Below are positions 8,746 to 17,968 of a stretch of 43,744 nt of DNA, in pieces. This DNA is from an uncultured Saprospirales bacterium (GTDB lineage: Bacteria; Bacteroidota; Bacteroidia; Chitinophagales; Saprospiraceae). The notes below the pieces were generated by a model. The model saw only the letters and a program-made list of their open reading frames with translations, had not been told where the DNA came from and searched no databases. Position 1 is the first letter of the stretch; each line of letters begins with the position of its first letter. Position numbers and translations under genes: made by a program. The stretch covers positions 1-43,744 of the forward strand of contig CAJXUU010000007.1 of the NCBI GenBank assembly GCA_913061325.1. Direction: 5' to 3'.

Positions 8746-9363
8746 CTAAATTGAGTTACTATTATCAATAGAGTTGATTGATATTTCAATCTGTCCAAAC
8801 TCTATCATGGCATTGAAAATTCTTATTGCTTCATACGATTGGATTTTGGCTCTTGGTACTTGCCTTTCCACTATTTGTCCTTTCTCGATCAAACTTGCTC
8901 GTCTTATGCCTTTGAGAAGCGGATGTTCTGGGGTATACCAAATACCATTTTTTAAGAAGGCAAAATTACCGTAATAGCTATCTGTAACGAATCCTTTTTG
9001 AATCATAATCATATCATCTGCTGTTCCCCTTTGGCTGAAATAATGATTTAATTTATTTCTATCAAAATATTTGTACTTATAATCCCAATCATCATCTATT
9101 TCTATGATTTTCAAACTATCAATTGGTTTTAGTTTGTATGGTTGATATTCTATCGATTTTATATTTTCTCCATAGACAATTCTGCATTTGACAATCGTGC
9201 CTTTTGCTTCATTTATATCTATGACATTATTAAAGTCCAGTAATTCATCAGTATTAAACAACTCACACCTAGCATCGTTTGCTCTTTGATTATGATAATC
9301 GAGAAGTTGTATTTTCTGATCTTTAATACAAATTGATTCTATGAGTAATGGATGATTATCCAT
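8746..9363 (-). CDS. pabC: Aminotransferase class IV, probable aminodeoxychorismate lyase
   Basis: This 205-residue protein is a short PLP enzyme of class IV. It probably releases p-aminobenzoate and pyruvate from 4-amino-4-deoxychorismate in folate synthesis. Lys98, in the YKYKYFDR segment, fits the PLP lysine with Arg102 after it. VTDSYYGNFAF (126-136) corresponds to the family's TE-x-x-x-x-N motif, with Asp in place of the usual Glu. WYTPEHPLLKGIRR is the typical later segment. Its start overlaps the end of pabB by 8 bases (9356-9363), so the two are translationally coupled; this context is the main reason to prefer PabC over a branched-chain aminotransferase. It is somewhat shorter than full-length PabC proteins. 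Confidence 0.85.
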   Translation of the reverse strand: MDNHPLLIESICIKDQKIQLLDYHNQRANDARCELFNTDELLDFNNVIDINEAKGTIVKCRIVYGENIKSIEYQPYKLKPIDSLKIIEIDDDWDYKYKYFDRNKLNHYFSQRGTADDMIMIQKGFVTDSYYGNFAFLKNGIWYTPEHPLLKGIRRASLIEKGQIVERQVPRAKIQSYEAIRIFNAMIEFGQIEISINSIDNSNSI

Positions 9364-10384
9364 TGATAAACGTAGATTTTAATTTGGAATCAGTTTGTTT
9401 TGAGTGTGTAATTGGAAGATAAACTTTATCAATCATTTCTTGATATTCTGTGTCCATATCGCTCATAGAAGTTATACCACAACCACTTCTATAAAACAAC
9501 TCCTCTCCATTATCTTCTACAAATCTTATCATCACTCCTGAGTCTAGGTCTTTACCATCAAATATACCACATACCCCAGTATAGTAACCTCTTTTAAGAT
9601 TTTCAGCTTCTCTGATAACTTCTAGCGTCTTCTTTTTTGGAGCTCCACTTATGCTCCCTGCTGGCATTAGTTTGAACATGATGTCACCGATTCTATCTGT
9701 ATAATCCTCAGGAAGCTGGCCAGAAATTTCAGAACTCACCTGAAGTAGATTTTTGTCACTGGTTTGAATGTGATCTATATATCGAAATTTGTCCACTTTT
9801 ACATCTTTCGCTACCCTACTCAGGTCATTTCTAATGAGATCTACAATGGTGTAATGTTCCGCTATTTCCTTTTTATCTTCTAGGATTTTAGATTCAGCAT
9901 TTTCGATATTAGCATCTATAGTTCCTTTCATAGGATTAGAAGAAATCCGGCCATCTTTGATCTGCACAAATATCTCTGGCGAAAAACAAACGAACTCATC
10001 CTTCAAGTGAATCTTATACTTTGCCGATGTCAATTGAAAAACATCATCCAAATTAAGGTTAGACATAATTCTTGTTGGATATGTGAGATTCAGTAGAAAT
10101 GAATTGCCAATTTGTATTTGGTTCATCACTTTACTATACCCCCTCTTATATTCCGTCTTACTAATTGGAAAAAAATCGAAGTAAAATTCTTTAAAAGGCG
10201 ATTTTTGTTCTTTAGTATTAGTAATTCCATTGATATCAATCTTCAATGAAGATTCCTGATCAAAATCAATACAGATGATAATCTTTTCCATCTCAAAATC
10301 TATCAAAAACAAGAATGGAAGACCTTGCTTACCAAGGTAATTCATCGCCGATCTGGCAGCTTGTATATTCTTATAAATTATCAT
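9356..10384 (-). CDS. pabB: Aminodeoxychorismate synthase component I
   Basis: This 342-residue chorismate-binding enzyme is expected to aminate chorismate to 4-amino-4-deoxychorismate using ammonia from a PabA-type glutaminase, which is not in the window. PMKGT at 152-156 carries Lys153, the hallmark of PabB rather than anthranilate or isochorismate synthase. The chorismate-binding segments EHYTIVDLIRNDLSR (about 176-190) and LMPAGSISGAPKKKT follow, then GYYTGVCGIFDG and FYRSGCGI. The protein is shorter than E. coli PabB because the N-terminal domain is reduced, which is usual in Bacteroidota. It is the first gene of the pabB-pabC pair; upstream is the divergent TonB-C lipoprotein gene. Confidence 0.92.
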   Translation of the reverse strand: MIIYKNIQAARSAMNYLGKQGLPFLFLIDFEMEKIIICIDFDQESSLKIDINGITNTKEQKSPFKEFYFDFFPISKTEYKRGYSKVMNQIQIGNSFLLNLTYPTRIMSNLNLDDVFQLTSAKYKIHLKDEFVCFSPEIFVQIKDGRISSNPMKGTIDANIENAESKILEDKKEIAEHYTIVDLIRNDLSRVAKDVKVDKFRYIDHIQTSDKNLLQVSSEISGQLPEDYTDRIGDIMFKLMPAGSISGAPKKKTLEVIREAENLKRGYYTGVCGIFDGKDLDSGVMIRFVEDNGEELFYRSGCGITSMSDMDTEYQEMIDKVYLPITHSKQTDSKLKSTFING

Positions 10385-10503
10385 CGATGATATAATGGTT
10401 TTTGATAGGACAAAAGTTCTGATATTGCTTACATTCTTGTATTTTTATCACGATACTCAATTCGTAAACCAACTTTCATTATATATCCCCATAAAAACTG
10501 ATT

Positions 10504-10983
10504 ATGAACTACCTAACTTATAGTTTTCTGATGTCTTTTATATTAATGGGTTGTAATGCTAAAAAGGCTATCAAAGTCGCCTCTTCTGATTCAAAGAGTG
10601 TTTCAAAAGGAATGTACGAGCAATCGACATCATTCATGGTTTGTTCTGAATATCTAAACATATTTCAGATAGAAACTGTAGATAAAAAGCCATTGCCTGT
10701 ACAAGGTGAAGATGAATGGATCAGAGATTTCTACATGGCATTACGATACCCCGCTAATTCTAGAGAAAATAGTGTGCAAGGAACTGTTATTTTAGAAATA
10801 AAGATAGGTATTGATGGATCTATAGAAGATATAGCGATTGTACAGAAAGTAGCTCCTGATATCGATAATGCTTCAATTGATGCATTTAAAAAAGCTTCAA
10901 GCCAAGGATTTACTCCAGCTATATTTGAAGGAAGGCCAGTACGTTGTAAAGCAACTATTCCATTGCACTTTAGGTTGGAGTAA
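10504..10983 (+). CDS. Lipoprotein with TonB C-terminal domain
   Basis: This 159-residue protein has a hydrophobic leader ending in LMGC, predicting lipidation at Cys17. A TonB C-terminal fold occupies about residues 70-158: YPANSRENSVQGTVILEIKI, then a GSIEDI turn, then DAFKKAS, and an ending PLHFRLE. Energy-coupling TonB proteins are anchored in the inner membrane and carry a Pro-rich spacer. This one has neither feature, so it is more likely a stand-alone periplasmic or envelope lipoprotein using the TonB fold for binding. It is divergent from pabB and convergent with the beta-helix protein gene. Confidence 0.85.
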   Translation: MNYLTYSFLMSFILMGCNAKKAIKVASSDSKSVSKGMYEQSTSFMVCSEYLNIFQIETVDKKPLPVQGEDEWIRDFYMALRYPANSRENSVQGTVILEIKIGIDGSIEDIAIVQKVAPDIDNASIDAFKKASSQGFTPAIFEGRPVRCKATIPLHFRLE

Positions 10984-11045
10984 GATGGATGTGAATTTTT
11001 GAGAGTTCCATCGTGTCATGAATTGCCCCTAAGTCTATTATCCTG

Positions 11046-13805
11046 TTATTCTCCAACTAATTTAATCAATGTTGCAGTTCCTTTTACTTCAATAAACCCT
11101 TGATCCAATATTGAAAGATTGTTTATTACAATATCCGAATTCACAAATGGGTAGTTTGGACTACCTTCTTGTATAATAACATTGGTGATAATTGTAGGCA
11201 CACCACAAGGTGTCCAATTATGAGGAAGAAACCAAGCACGGCTTATTTCTCCATTCCATGTTCTCAAACTAAGGTCTATACGTTCACAAACGGTATCAAA
11301 GTCATGACCATATACAATGGGAGCTTCACCTTTTTCAATAGCACCGATGTCTGGATTTCCATCTGACACAAAAGGTGATTGAAGATTATCCAATGCTGTC
11401 GCATTATCAACTAATACAGAACCTAAGGATGGCTCCATATCTATATTTTGAGGTAATGCTTCTGTACTATACGATGCAGGTAATGAAGCATTAATAAAAT
11501 CATTAAAATCAATACCTATTGAATTAAATCCCAACATGCCACTTGAATTTAATGCCGCTATATTACTATACTCAACATTATCCCACTTAAACCATGGTTG
11601 TCCTGATGTTCCTAAACTCAATGATTTGTATCCATTAAAATTCCAATCATCATTGCTCCCTGGTACCAATCCAAATTCTTCAAAACAGTAATGAGAGCTA
11701 ACAATAGCATTATTCTTGAATATGGTATTCTGCCAACCAGCATCAGAGGTCATACCTCCTCCTTCTTTGAATGATGTATTATTGACAATGTACAAACCAG
11801 CAGGAGATCTATTCATCTTAAATGTAGATGTCTCCAAGTTGTAAAATTCATTTCTAAATATATATGCTGGTCCACCAAATATTGGAGCCAAACTCACGCC
11901 CATTCTTCCATTATATCCTCTGTTTCTGTAAATTCTTGCATTAGATAAAATACCATCAATCTCAATTAAGTCATCTACTACTCTATTGATAAAATTATTA
12001 TGAATATCCAAAGCATATGATACTTTGTACGGAGCACCATCAGTGGAGATTCCATCTCCAAAGTCAGAAATTGTATTATAACTTATTACATTTCTATTCC
12101 CTCGTATATCTATCCCTCTTTCCGAAGGTATTTCTCCATTTATTTGTGGCCAAGAAGTTCTGCCAATTATTTCATTATTTGTGACATATTGATCGTGTTC
12201 CCAGCCATTTTCTCTTCGATTATAAAATCCAAAATCAACATCATTTATCTTGTTGTTTTTAACTGTCAAGTGTTGCGTATTTTGAGCATCAATTCCCCAA
12301 CTTCCGTTTTTAATTTCGAATCCATCTAATATTATGTGGTGAGTAGAATCCGAAAAGCTTCCAATAGTTACAATTCCAGTAGAAGTATTGACTCCATCAA
12401 TAATGGCTCCATGTAGATTAGTAGATTTTAATACAATTGGTAAGTCTTTTAATCCACTGTTGGTCAGGATAAAAGATGTATAAGTTCCATCAGAAACATG
12501 AATAATATCACCAGGTATAGCTGCATCAGCTGCATCTTGAATCCCTAGATATGGGTCTCCAAAAGTGCCACTCCCGCCCGAATTTCCAGGAATTACGTAC
12601 ACAATATTTCCTGTTTCAGATTCAACAGCCATTTTTTTTGTCGAATAAGTTGTTTCTATTACCATACCGCCTCCATCAGGATCTGAAACAGTAACTCTCA
12701 GATCATAACTAGAATTAGGCTGTAAAAACATTGCTGACCCAGCATAAAAATTTTCATTAAGAACAGTACCATCAACTATCATTTCTGGATATGCTCGCAT
12801 GCATTGTGCTGAAGTAAAATAAGAATCTGTTCCAACTAATTTATATTCAAAAACAAATGTACTATTATGATTTACATCTCCTGTGATATTTAAGTGGGCG
12901 CTTATATGCTCATAAGTTGAATTTAATTTTAGTTGACTACTTGTTAATCCGGTTAATGTTATAGATCCCTCCGAAACAAAAATCGAAGAAGTGTCAGCAC
13001 ATCCAATTTCGTCTTTAATGATCACTTCATATTCTCCAGCATTCACAGGTGTCGCAGGATCAATAAACACATCTTCTGTATTAGAAGTAAAAGAATCAGG
13101 TCCAGTCCAACTGTATTCTATAGGCGTTTGGCAATCAGAACCCACTATTTCTAAGTTGATGTCTACATTCGCATAGGAGTTATCAATAAGTTCCAATATT
13201 TCAGTAGGAATAGGTCCTTCTGTTGGCGCGTTTTCGTTATATAACTGAATAGGATTACCTAATGTAAAACCATTAGAAAAATTAGAGCCTTCCATTCCTT
13301 CATCAGATGATGTAGGATCCACATTGTTTTCATAAAATCGGACTCCGTTACCGCAAGTAAAATCACCATCAAGACCAAAAGCAAATAATTTTATTGTATC
13401 TCCAGTATACATATTATTATAAAAGCTTGCTGGGGATAAAGTTGGTTGGACCACAGTAAAATCGTTTCCAGGTGAAGATGGGGGATCACTTATTGATTCT
13501 CCCAAGTTCCACTCCATTGGGTTCGTACCATTGTAATTTTGATGATTTTGAAGAGGCATGTAATTTGTCGGCTCGCCTGTAAATTCAGTGCCGGTAGGAG
13601 TTACAAGAGATATTTGTGAGTTAAATTGGACTCTCTGTCCAATCGAGACTGCAGACCCTTCCACAATGATAATATGAACTTCATATAAACAATCTGCAGA
13701 ATTATATTTCAATAGGTAGTCTAAACTAGTGACCTGACTAAAACTAATTCCACTCATGAAAATGAAAAACAAGATTACTTGAATACGGCAATTTATAAAA
13801 GACAT
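11046..13805 (-). CDS. Secreted surface protein: shared N-terminal module plus beta-helix
   Basis: The open frame extends to a TTG at 13826, but the ATG at 13805 gives a clean 24-residue signal peptide (ending GISFSQ). This aligns residue for residue with that of the neighbouring paralogue, giving 919 residues. Residues about 25-285 form the module shared with the next gene, including a PKD/Ig-like domain (TPIEYSWTGPDSF to GCADTSS). A DUF1565/right-handed parallel beta-helix region follows from about 405 to 700, starting at GSGTFGDPYLGIQDAADAAI and rich in Asn turns. The last 70 residues (NWTPCGVPTI onward) resemble a domain that in related proteins usually precedes a T9SS tail, but the protein stops at LVGE with no recognisable tail. 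It may bind or cleave polysaccharide; no catalytic residues can be assigned. Confidence 0.85.
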   Translation of the reverse strand: MSFINCRIQVILFFIFMSGISFSQVTSLDYLLKYNSADCLYEVHIIIVEGSAVSIGQRVQFNSQISLVTPTGTEFTGEPTNYMPLQNHQNYNGTNPMEWNLGESISDPPSSPGNDFTVVQPTLSPASFYNNMYTGDTIKLFAFGLDGDFTCGNGVRFYENNVDPTSSDEGMEGSNFSNGFTLGNPIQLYNENAPTEGPIPTEILELIDNSYANVDINLEIVGSDCQTPIEYSWTGPDSFTSNTEDVFIDPATPVNAGEYEVIIKDEIGCADTSSIFVSEGSITLTGLTSSQLKLNSTYEHISAHLNITGDVNHNSTFVFEYKLVGTDSYFTSAQCMRAYPEMIVDGTVLNENFYAGSAMFLQPNSSYDLRVTVSDPDGGGMVIETTYSTKKMAVESETGNIVYVIPGNSGGSGTFGDPYLGIQDAADAAIPGDIIHVSDGTYTSFILTNSGLKDLPIVLKSTNLHGAIIDGVNTSTGIVTIGSFSDSTHHIILDGFEIKNGSWGIDAQNTQHLTVKNNKINDVDFGFYNRRENGWEHDQYVTNNEIIGRTSWPQINGEIPSERGIDIRGNRNVISYNTISDFGDGISTDGAPYKVSYALDIHNNFINRVVDDLIEIDGILSNARIYRNRGYNGRMGVSLAPIFGGPAYIFRNEFYNLETSTFKMNRSPAGLYIVNNTSFKEGGGMTSDAGWQNTIFKNNAIVSSHYCFEEFGLVPGSNDDWNFNGYKSLSLGTSGQPWFKWDNVEYSNIAALNSSGMLGFNSIGIDFNDFINASLPASYSTEALPQNIDMEPSLGSVLVDNATALDNLQSPFVSDGNPDIGAIEKGEAPIVYGHDFDTVCERIDLSLRTWNGEISRAWFLPHNWTPCGVPTIITNVIIQEGSPNYPFVNSDIVINNLSILDQGFIEVKGTATLIKLVGE

Positions 13806-14174
13806 TAATTTAATTTTAATCGCCAATTATAATTTAATAAATAACATTAAAAAAATATACTTACTTACTTTGTCTACTAGTTAGTATTTTGAATTGGTGT
13901 TTTGCCAGTATTACGAACTTACTCTTTTGCATGATAAAAACCAATACTTGAACAGTCCCTGTGAATTCATCTATGCAGTGATACTCCATTCTCGAAAATA
14001 ACTTCTTTTGTGAGTTACATATATACTATATCACTTACTTCCAGTTAGAAACAATTGGGATTATTTTCTCTCCTGTAAAAATTCTTCACAGTTTGATCTC
14101 TTTCCGCTTTTTCTTCACGAGTAAAAGAAAAGAGTCATCCTTGAAGAAAATGAGTAATCAATAAGAAAGGATAT
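13806..14174. other. 369-bp gap between the two paralogous surface-protein genes
   Basis: This AT-rich spacer shows no convincing ORF, RNA gene, T-run terminator or TAnnTTTG box on the minus strand. It shares the short string TTAGTATTTT (about 13880-13889) with the region upstream of the second paralogue (about 15392-15401), perhaps a remnant of duplication. The spacer probably contains the promoter of the beta-helix gene, but I cannot place it. Confidence 0.5.
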
Positions 14175-15314
14175 TTAGTCTTTTGTTAATTTTTCAATTA
14201 ACAGCTTGAGTGCTTCGATTTCTGATTTAAGAAGTATTACTTCATTTTTAAGAATGTCAATTTCTCTTTTTGAATCATTACTAATAGTGTTTACACTCGA
14301 CCATCTTTGATCATTATCTGTAGGTGAATTTCCAACGAAAGATGTTGGCGCATCCATCCAACTAACAATTCCATTTCCATCAGTTGTAAGAACTTGATCT
14401 AACGAACCATCAATATTTGGCAATATATATGTATTGTTAATATCCAAGAGCCCTAAAACCGTAACCGTTGGAACATCCTCTTCGATAATAATCGAAGAAG
14501 TATCTGCACAACCAATTGCATCTTTGATTATTACTTCATACTCCCCAAAATTTGCAGATGTTACTGGATCTATGAACACATCTTCTGTAGTTGAAGTATA
14601 CCCATTAGGTCCTGTCCATGTGTATTCAATTGTACCTTGACAATTGGTGGTATCTATCACCAAATTGATTTCTATATTAGAATTGGAATTATCAATAAGC
14701 TCTAATATCTCAGGAGGGGAAGGCCCCTCAACAGGTGCATTCTCGTTGTACAGTTCGGTAAATCCGCCAATTGTGAAACTATTAGAAAAATCAGCACCCT
14801 GCATTCCTGGATCACTGGAGCCAGGGTCCACACCATTTTCATATAGCCTGATTCCTTCTCCACAATTTGACACACCTGATACTGAAACACTAAAAAGCTT
14901 TAGCGTATCTCCAGCATATATATTATTATACTGAGAAGTGGGAGCTAATTTTGGTGTAATACAAATGAAATCGTTTCCAGGAGAAGCTCCAGGATCACTT
15001 ACTGCTGGTCCAAAATTCCAATCCATTGGTATAGTTCCGGTATAAGATTGATTATTTTGAAGAGGCAAATATTTATCCGCAAAGGCTATAATTGTACCTG
15101 TTGGAATTACCATAGATATTTTAGAAGTAAATTGAGTTCTCTGGCCAGCTCCTTCGGCGTACCCATCCAAAATAATAATATGAAAATCGTACCAACAAGT
15201 CGTCGTATCATATTTCAGTAAATAATCAAGACTCTGGACGGTTTGGCCAAACCCTATTCCACTAATAAAAATGAAAACTAGGGTAATTAGACTGCGGAAT
15301 TTTATGAGAGGCAT
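14175..15314 (-). CDS. Secreted surface protein: shared N-terminal module plus coiled-coil stalk
   Basis: The frame opens at a TTG (15350), with ATGs at 15323 and 15314. The ATG at 15314 gives a 24-residue signal peptide (ending GIGFGQ) matching that of the downstream paralogue, and a protein of 379 residues. Residues about 25-285 repeat the paralogue's module, for example ELYNENAPVEGPSPPEILEL and the Ig-like TIEYTWTGPNGY to GCADTSS. The remainder differs. A short stalk (LDQVLTTDGNGIVSWMDAPT, about 305-324) resembles tail-fibre or S74-type proteins of Bacteroidota. It ends in a Lys/Glu/Leu heptad coiled coil (about 346-378) that could trimerise. No T9SS tail or catalytic motif is visible. A surface fibre or adhesin role is inferred. 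Confidence 0.83.
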   Translation of the reverse strand: MPLIKFRSLITLVFIFISGIGFGQTVQSLDYLLKYDTTTCWYDFHIIILDGYAEGAGQRTQFTSKISMVIPTGTIIAFADKYLPLQNNQSYTGTIPMDWNFGPAVSDPGASPGNDFICITPKLAPTSQYNNIYAGDTLKLFSVSVSGVSNCGEGIRLYENGVDPGSSDPGMQGADFSNSFTIGGFTELYNENAPVEGPSPPEILELIDNSNSNIEINLVIDTTNCQGTIEYTWTGPNGYTSTTEDVFIDPVTSANFGEYEVIIKDAIGCADTSSIIIEEDVPTVTVLGLLDINNTYILPNIDGSLDQVLTTDGNGIVSWMDAPTSFVGNSPTDNDQRWSSVNTISNDSKREIDILKNEVILLKSEIEALKLLIEKLTKD

Positions 15315-15509
15315 TATTATCATATTTTGATAAAAAAAATAATAACACAAGTAAACTATATAATAAAAATATTCCTCCTTGCTCTACCCATATTAGTATT
15401 TTAAAAAATCTTATATTTTTTGCCTAGCATAAATAGCAAAACCTTTCACCACAACCCATCCTATTAAATCCCATTTCCTTACCTTTACACCATAATCGAT
15501 AAAATACAT

Positions 15510-16724
15510 ATGAGCGACAACTGGCAAGTAGGGAGAGAAAAGAAGAAAGGAATTCGAAAGGATGTAGAGAATGCTGTCCTCGTAAGTGTCATTTTAGATG
15601 GACAGAAAGCAGCAGAAGCTCAAGAACATCTGGATGAGCTAGAGTTCTTAGCTATGACAGCAGGAGCGAATACTGTGAAGCAATTCACTCAAAAATTGAA
15701 GCATCCTAATGCTCGAACCTTCGTAGGATCTGGTAAGATGGAAGAAATTCGCTTATACATCGAAGAACATCAAGATATCGTCATGGTTATATTCGATGAT
15801 GATCTCACCGGAAAACAAAACAGTATACTGGAAGAAGAGTTGAAAGTGAAAATCATAGATAGGAGTACACTCATCCTTGATATATTCGCTAGTAGAGCAC
15901 AATCAGCACAGGCGCGAACTCAGGTAGAGTTAGCACAGATGAAATATCTTCTTCCAAGACTGAGAGGATTATGGAGTCACCTCGAAAGACAACGGGGAGG
16001 TATAGGAATGAGAGGTCCTGGAGAGATGGAAATAGAGACGGATAGACGGATTGTATGGGATAAAATAGCGCTTCTCAAATCAAGACTTGAAAAAATAGAC
16101 AGACAAGCGGTCACTCAGCGGAAAAATCGAGGAGATATGATTCGAGTTGCATTGGTAGGATATACGAATGCCGGAAAATCAACTTTGATGAATCTACTGA
16201 GTAAATCAGATGTATTCGCTGAGGATAAGTTGTTTGCAACCTTGGATACAACCGTAAGAAAAGTAGTACTAGATCGAATGCCGTTTTTGATGTCTGACAC
16301 AGTGGGATTCATTAGAAAGCTCCCTCACCATTTGGTAGAAAGTTTCAAATCTACATTGGATGAAACTCGAGAAAGTGATATCCTCATTCATGTAGTAGAT
16401 GTATCTCATCCACAATTCGAAGACCAACTCAAAACTGTAAATAGGACACTTGAAGAACTAGAAGTAGGGGATAAGAAAACACTCATCGTATTCAATAAAA
16501 TCGATCTGTATAGAGAACGATACTTCGATGATCTGCTAGACGAAGACGTGAAAGTAGAAATTCTGGAAGAACTCAAACAAAATCTGAAAAATAATTATGA
16601 ACATGACAACATGTTCATATCTGCTACGACTGGGGAGAACATACCTGAATTAAAAGCTAAGATCAAGATTATGGTGGAAGAGATGTATAATGTGAGGTAT
16701 CCATATAAGTCTAAGTTTTTTTAG
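15510..16724 (+). CDS. hflX: GTPase HflX
   Basis: This 404-residue ribosome-associated GTPase splits stalled or hibernating ribosomes in other bacteria. The HflX N-terminal domain carries NARTFVGSGKMEEI (67-80) and the glycine-rich GGIGMRGPGEMEIETDRR (163-180), where many homologues have T and Q in place of the two variant residues. The G domain has the P-loop GYTNAGKST (217-225), the G3 motif DTVGF (263-267) and the G4 motif NKID (329-332). A short C-terminal domain follows. The ATG at 15510 is the only suitable start. A near-match to the promoter box, TACCTTTA at 15480-15487, lies 22 bases upstream. It is divergent from the surface-protein pair. Confidence 0.96.
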   Translation: MSDNWQVGREKKKGIRKDVENAVLVSVILDGQKAAEAQEHLDELEFLAMTAGANTVKQFTQKLKHPNARTFVGSGKMEEIRLYIEEHQDIVMVIFDDDLTGKQNSILEEELKVKIIDRSTLILDIFASRAQSAQARTQVELAQMKYLLPRLRGLWSHLERQRGGIGMRGPGEMEIETDRRIVWDKIALLKSRLEKIDRQAVTQRKNRGDMIRVALVGYTNAGKSTLMNLLSKSDVFAEDKLFATLDTTVRKVVLDRMPFLMSDTVGFIRKLPHHLVESFKSTLDETRESDILIHVVDVSHPQFEDQLKTVNRTLEELEVGDKKTLIVFNKIDLYRERYFDDLLDEDVKVEILEELKQNLKNNYEHDNMFISATTGENIPELKAKIKIMVEEMYNVRYPYKSKFF

Positions 16725-16820
16725 AAGAGAAATGATCAACTCAAATAGATTTTAGTTAATTCAATTTTCCAAAAGCAATTGTTCCATGTATTCAAAACTG
16801 ATTTCATTGAACAATCGCAT

Positions 16821-17057
16821 CTAATTTTGAGAAAACGTTGGTTTTTCAGAAGGCATTTCCTGCAGAATACCTTTTAGGTGGTTTGATGACATCTCCATAG
16901 ATTGGGCTATGTCGTTTATTAATGATACTTCAGAATCATCAATGATCCCGTCGGAAGCCGCTACAGCTAACCCACATTTGATTATAATCTTTTTTCCATG
17001 TTCGCTAATAGAAGGGTTAATCTTAGAAAGGTATTTTTGTACTCTGGTATTTAGCAT
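16821..17057 (-). CDS. Small TerB-like domain protein
   Basis: This 78-residue acidic helical protein has the TerB/DjlA-N pattern. A helix (KKIIIKCGLAVAASDG) leads into DGIIDDSEVSLINDIAQSM, whose acidic loop resembles the metal-contacting segment of tellurite-resistance TerB proteins. Known TerB-like domains are about 120-140 residues, so this is a half-length version and may be a truncated or minimal form. It lies 42 bases downstream of the membrane-protein gene at 17100-17714 on the same strand and is probably co-transcribed with it. No other ter genes are present, so a tellurite role should not be assumed. Confidence 0.72.
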   Translation of the reverse strand: MLNTRVQKYLSKINPSISEHGKKIIIKCGLAVAASDGIIDDSEVSLINDIAQSMEMSSNHLKGILQEMPSEKPTFSQN

Positions 17058-17099
17058 AAATTTAGAATTGAGGTATATTTCAATTTCTATTGTCCTGTG

Positions 17100-17714
17100 T
17101 TAATTTTCTTTAATCGATTTCTTAGAACGTAGAAGATAGAAGATTAAAAAAGCAATTGGTATAAGAATTAACTTTCCTTTTGATGGTTTTACTCCCTCTT
17201 CTATGATAACGAACTTACTGTTAAGTTTAGGGAGTGCTTCTCTAAAATTTTTAGTTTCTTTCTCATCTCTATCCATCCAGTTTCGCTCTGTCCCTTTAAT
17301 ATCAATTCTTTTTCTATATATGATGGAATCATTTTCAATTATATATTTTAGCAATTCTACATCGTTTTCTAGAGTAATTAACTTTTTAAATAAATCGATA
17401 GTCTTTTTGTCTTTAATACTAAGTAGTACAACATGAACCATGCTATCAACTCCAGAAGCTGTTTTGATTGGAACAAAAATTTCGTCAATATCACTTGTTT
17501 CCGAGAAAATAGATTCGAAATAAACAGCTTCAGTCAGATCCAGATTACAATTTGTCAAGTGAAGCCATTCTGGAGTATCTTCTTTAGCAAGGATTTTTGT
17601 ACTATATTTCGTAAAATGAATTTCAGTAGGTTTTGGGTTCTTATAAGTAGTGTGAGCCGCAGTTAATCCTGCCAACAACAAAGCAATTGCAATTAAGTAT
17701 CCCCAAATTTTCAT
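17100..17714 (-). CDS. Small membrane protein of unknown function
   Basis: I do not recognise this 204-residue protein. It has an N-terminal hydrophobic helix (IWGYLIAIALLLAGLTAA, about 3-20) and a second near the end (KLILIPIAFLIFYLLRSKKS, about 180-199). The second is followed by a basic tail, so the central region of about 155 residues probably faces the periplasm with both termini inside. That central region is charged, and no catalytic motif is seen. The short TerB-like gene follows 42 bases downstream, and the pair forms a small operon between hflX and ligA. Confidence 0.75.
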   Translation of the reverse strand: MKIWGYLIAIALLLAGLTAAHTTYKNPKPTEIHFTKYSTKILAKEDTPEWLHLTNCNLDLTEAVYFESIFSETSDIDEIFVPIKTASGVDSMVHVVLLSIKDKKTIDLFKKLITLENDVELLKYIIENDSIIYRKRIDIKGTERNWMDRDEKETKNFREALPKLNSKFVIIEEGVKPSKGKLILIPIAFLIFYLLRSKKSIKEN

Positions 17715-17939
17715 AGTAAACTGTAGGTTAGTTTAAAAATATTTAAATCAGTATGGAGTTGATTGGTTTTTCGTTTCATATTTACACTGTATTTTATTGT
17801 ATGACTTATAGATAGTATTTGGTCAATCAAAACATGTCTACCGAAACGTATTTCACAAAACTAATATTAATTCAGTCTTCCTCCTTAGAATCCAAACTAA
17901 TTTATATTATCTAGATTGTCATTCCTACCTCGTTTCCAT

Positions 17940-17947
17940 TACATTTG
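17940..17947 (+). promoter_or_regulatory. Bacteroidota -7 promoter element for ligA
   Basis: TACATTTG is an exact TAnnTTTG match, 21 bases before the ATG at 17969, implying a leader of about 15 nt. The in-frame TTG at 17945 overlaps this box, which argues against TTG as the start of translation. The rest of the 254-bp gap 17715-17968 shows nothing else I can identify. Confidence 0.6.
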
Positions 17948-17968
17948 CTGGCACAAATATCTAGCAAA

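Noticed and set aside
16778-16815. Inverted repeat ATTGTTC/GAACAAT after hflX
   Set aside because: The arms are short, the loop is 24 nt and no T-run follows; chance pairing is likely in AT-rich DNA.
16821-17057. Tellurite-resistance locus
   Set aside because: Only a half-length TerB-like domain is present and none of terC, terD, terZ or similar genes accompany it.
17945-17968. TTG start of ligA at 17945
   Set aside because: It lies in the TACATTTG promoter box; the ATG at 17969 fits the family.
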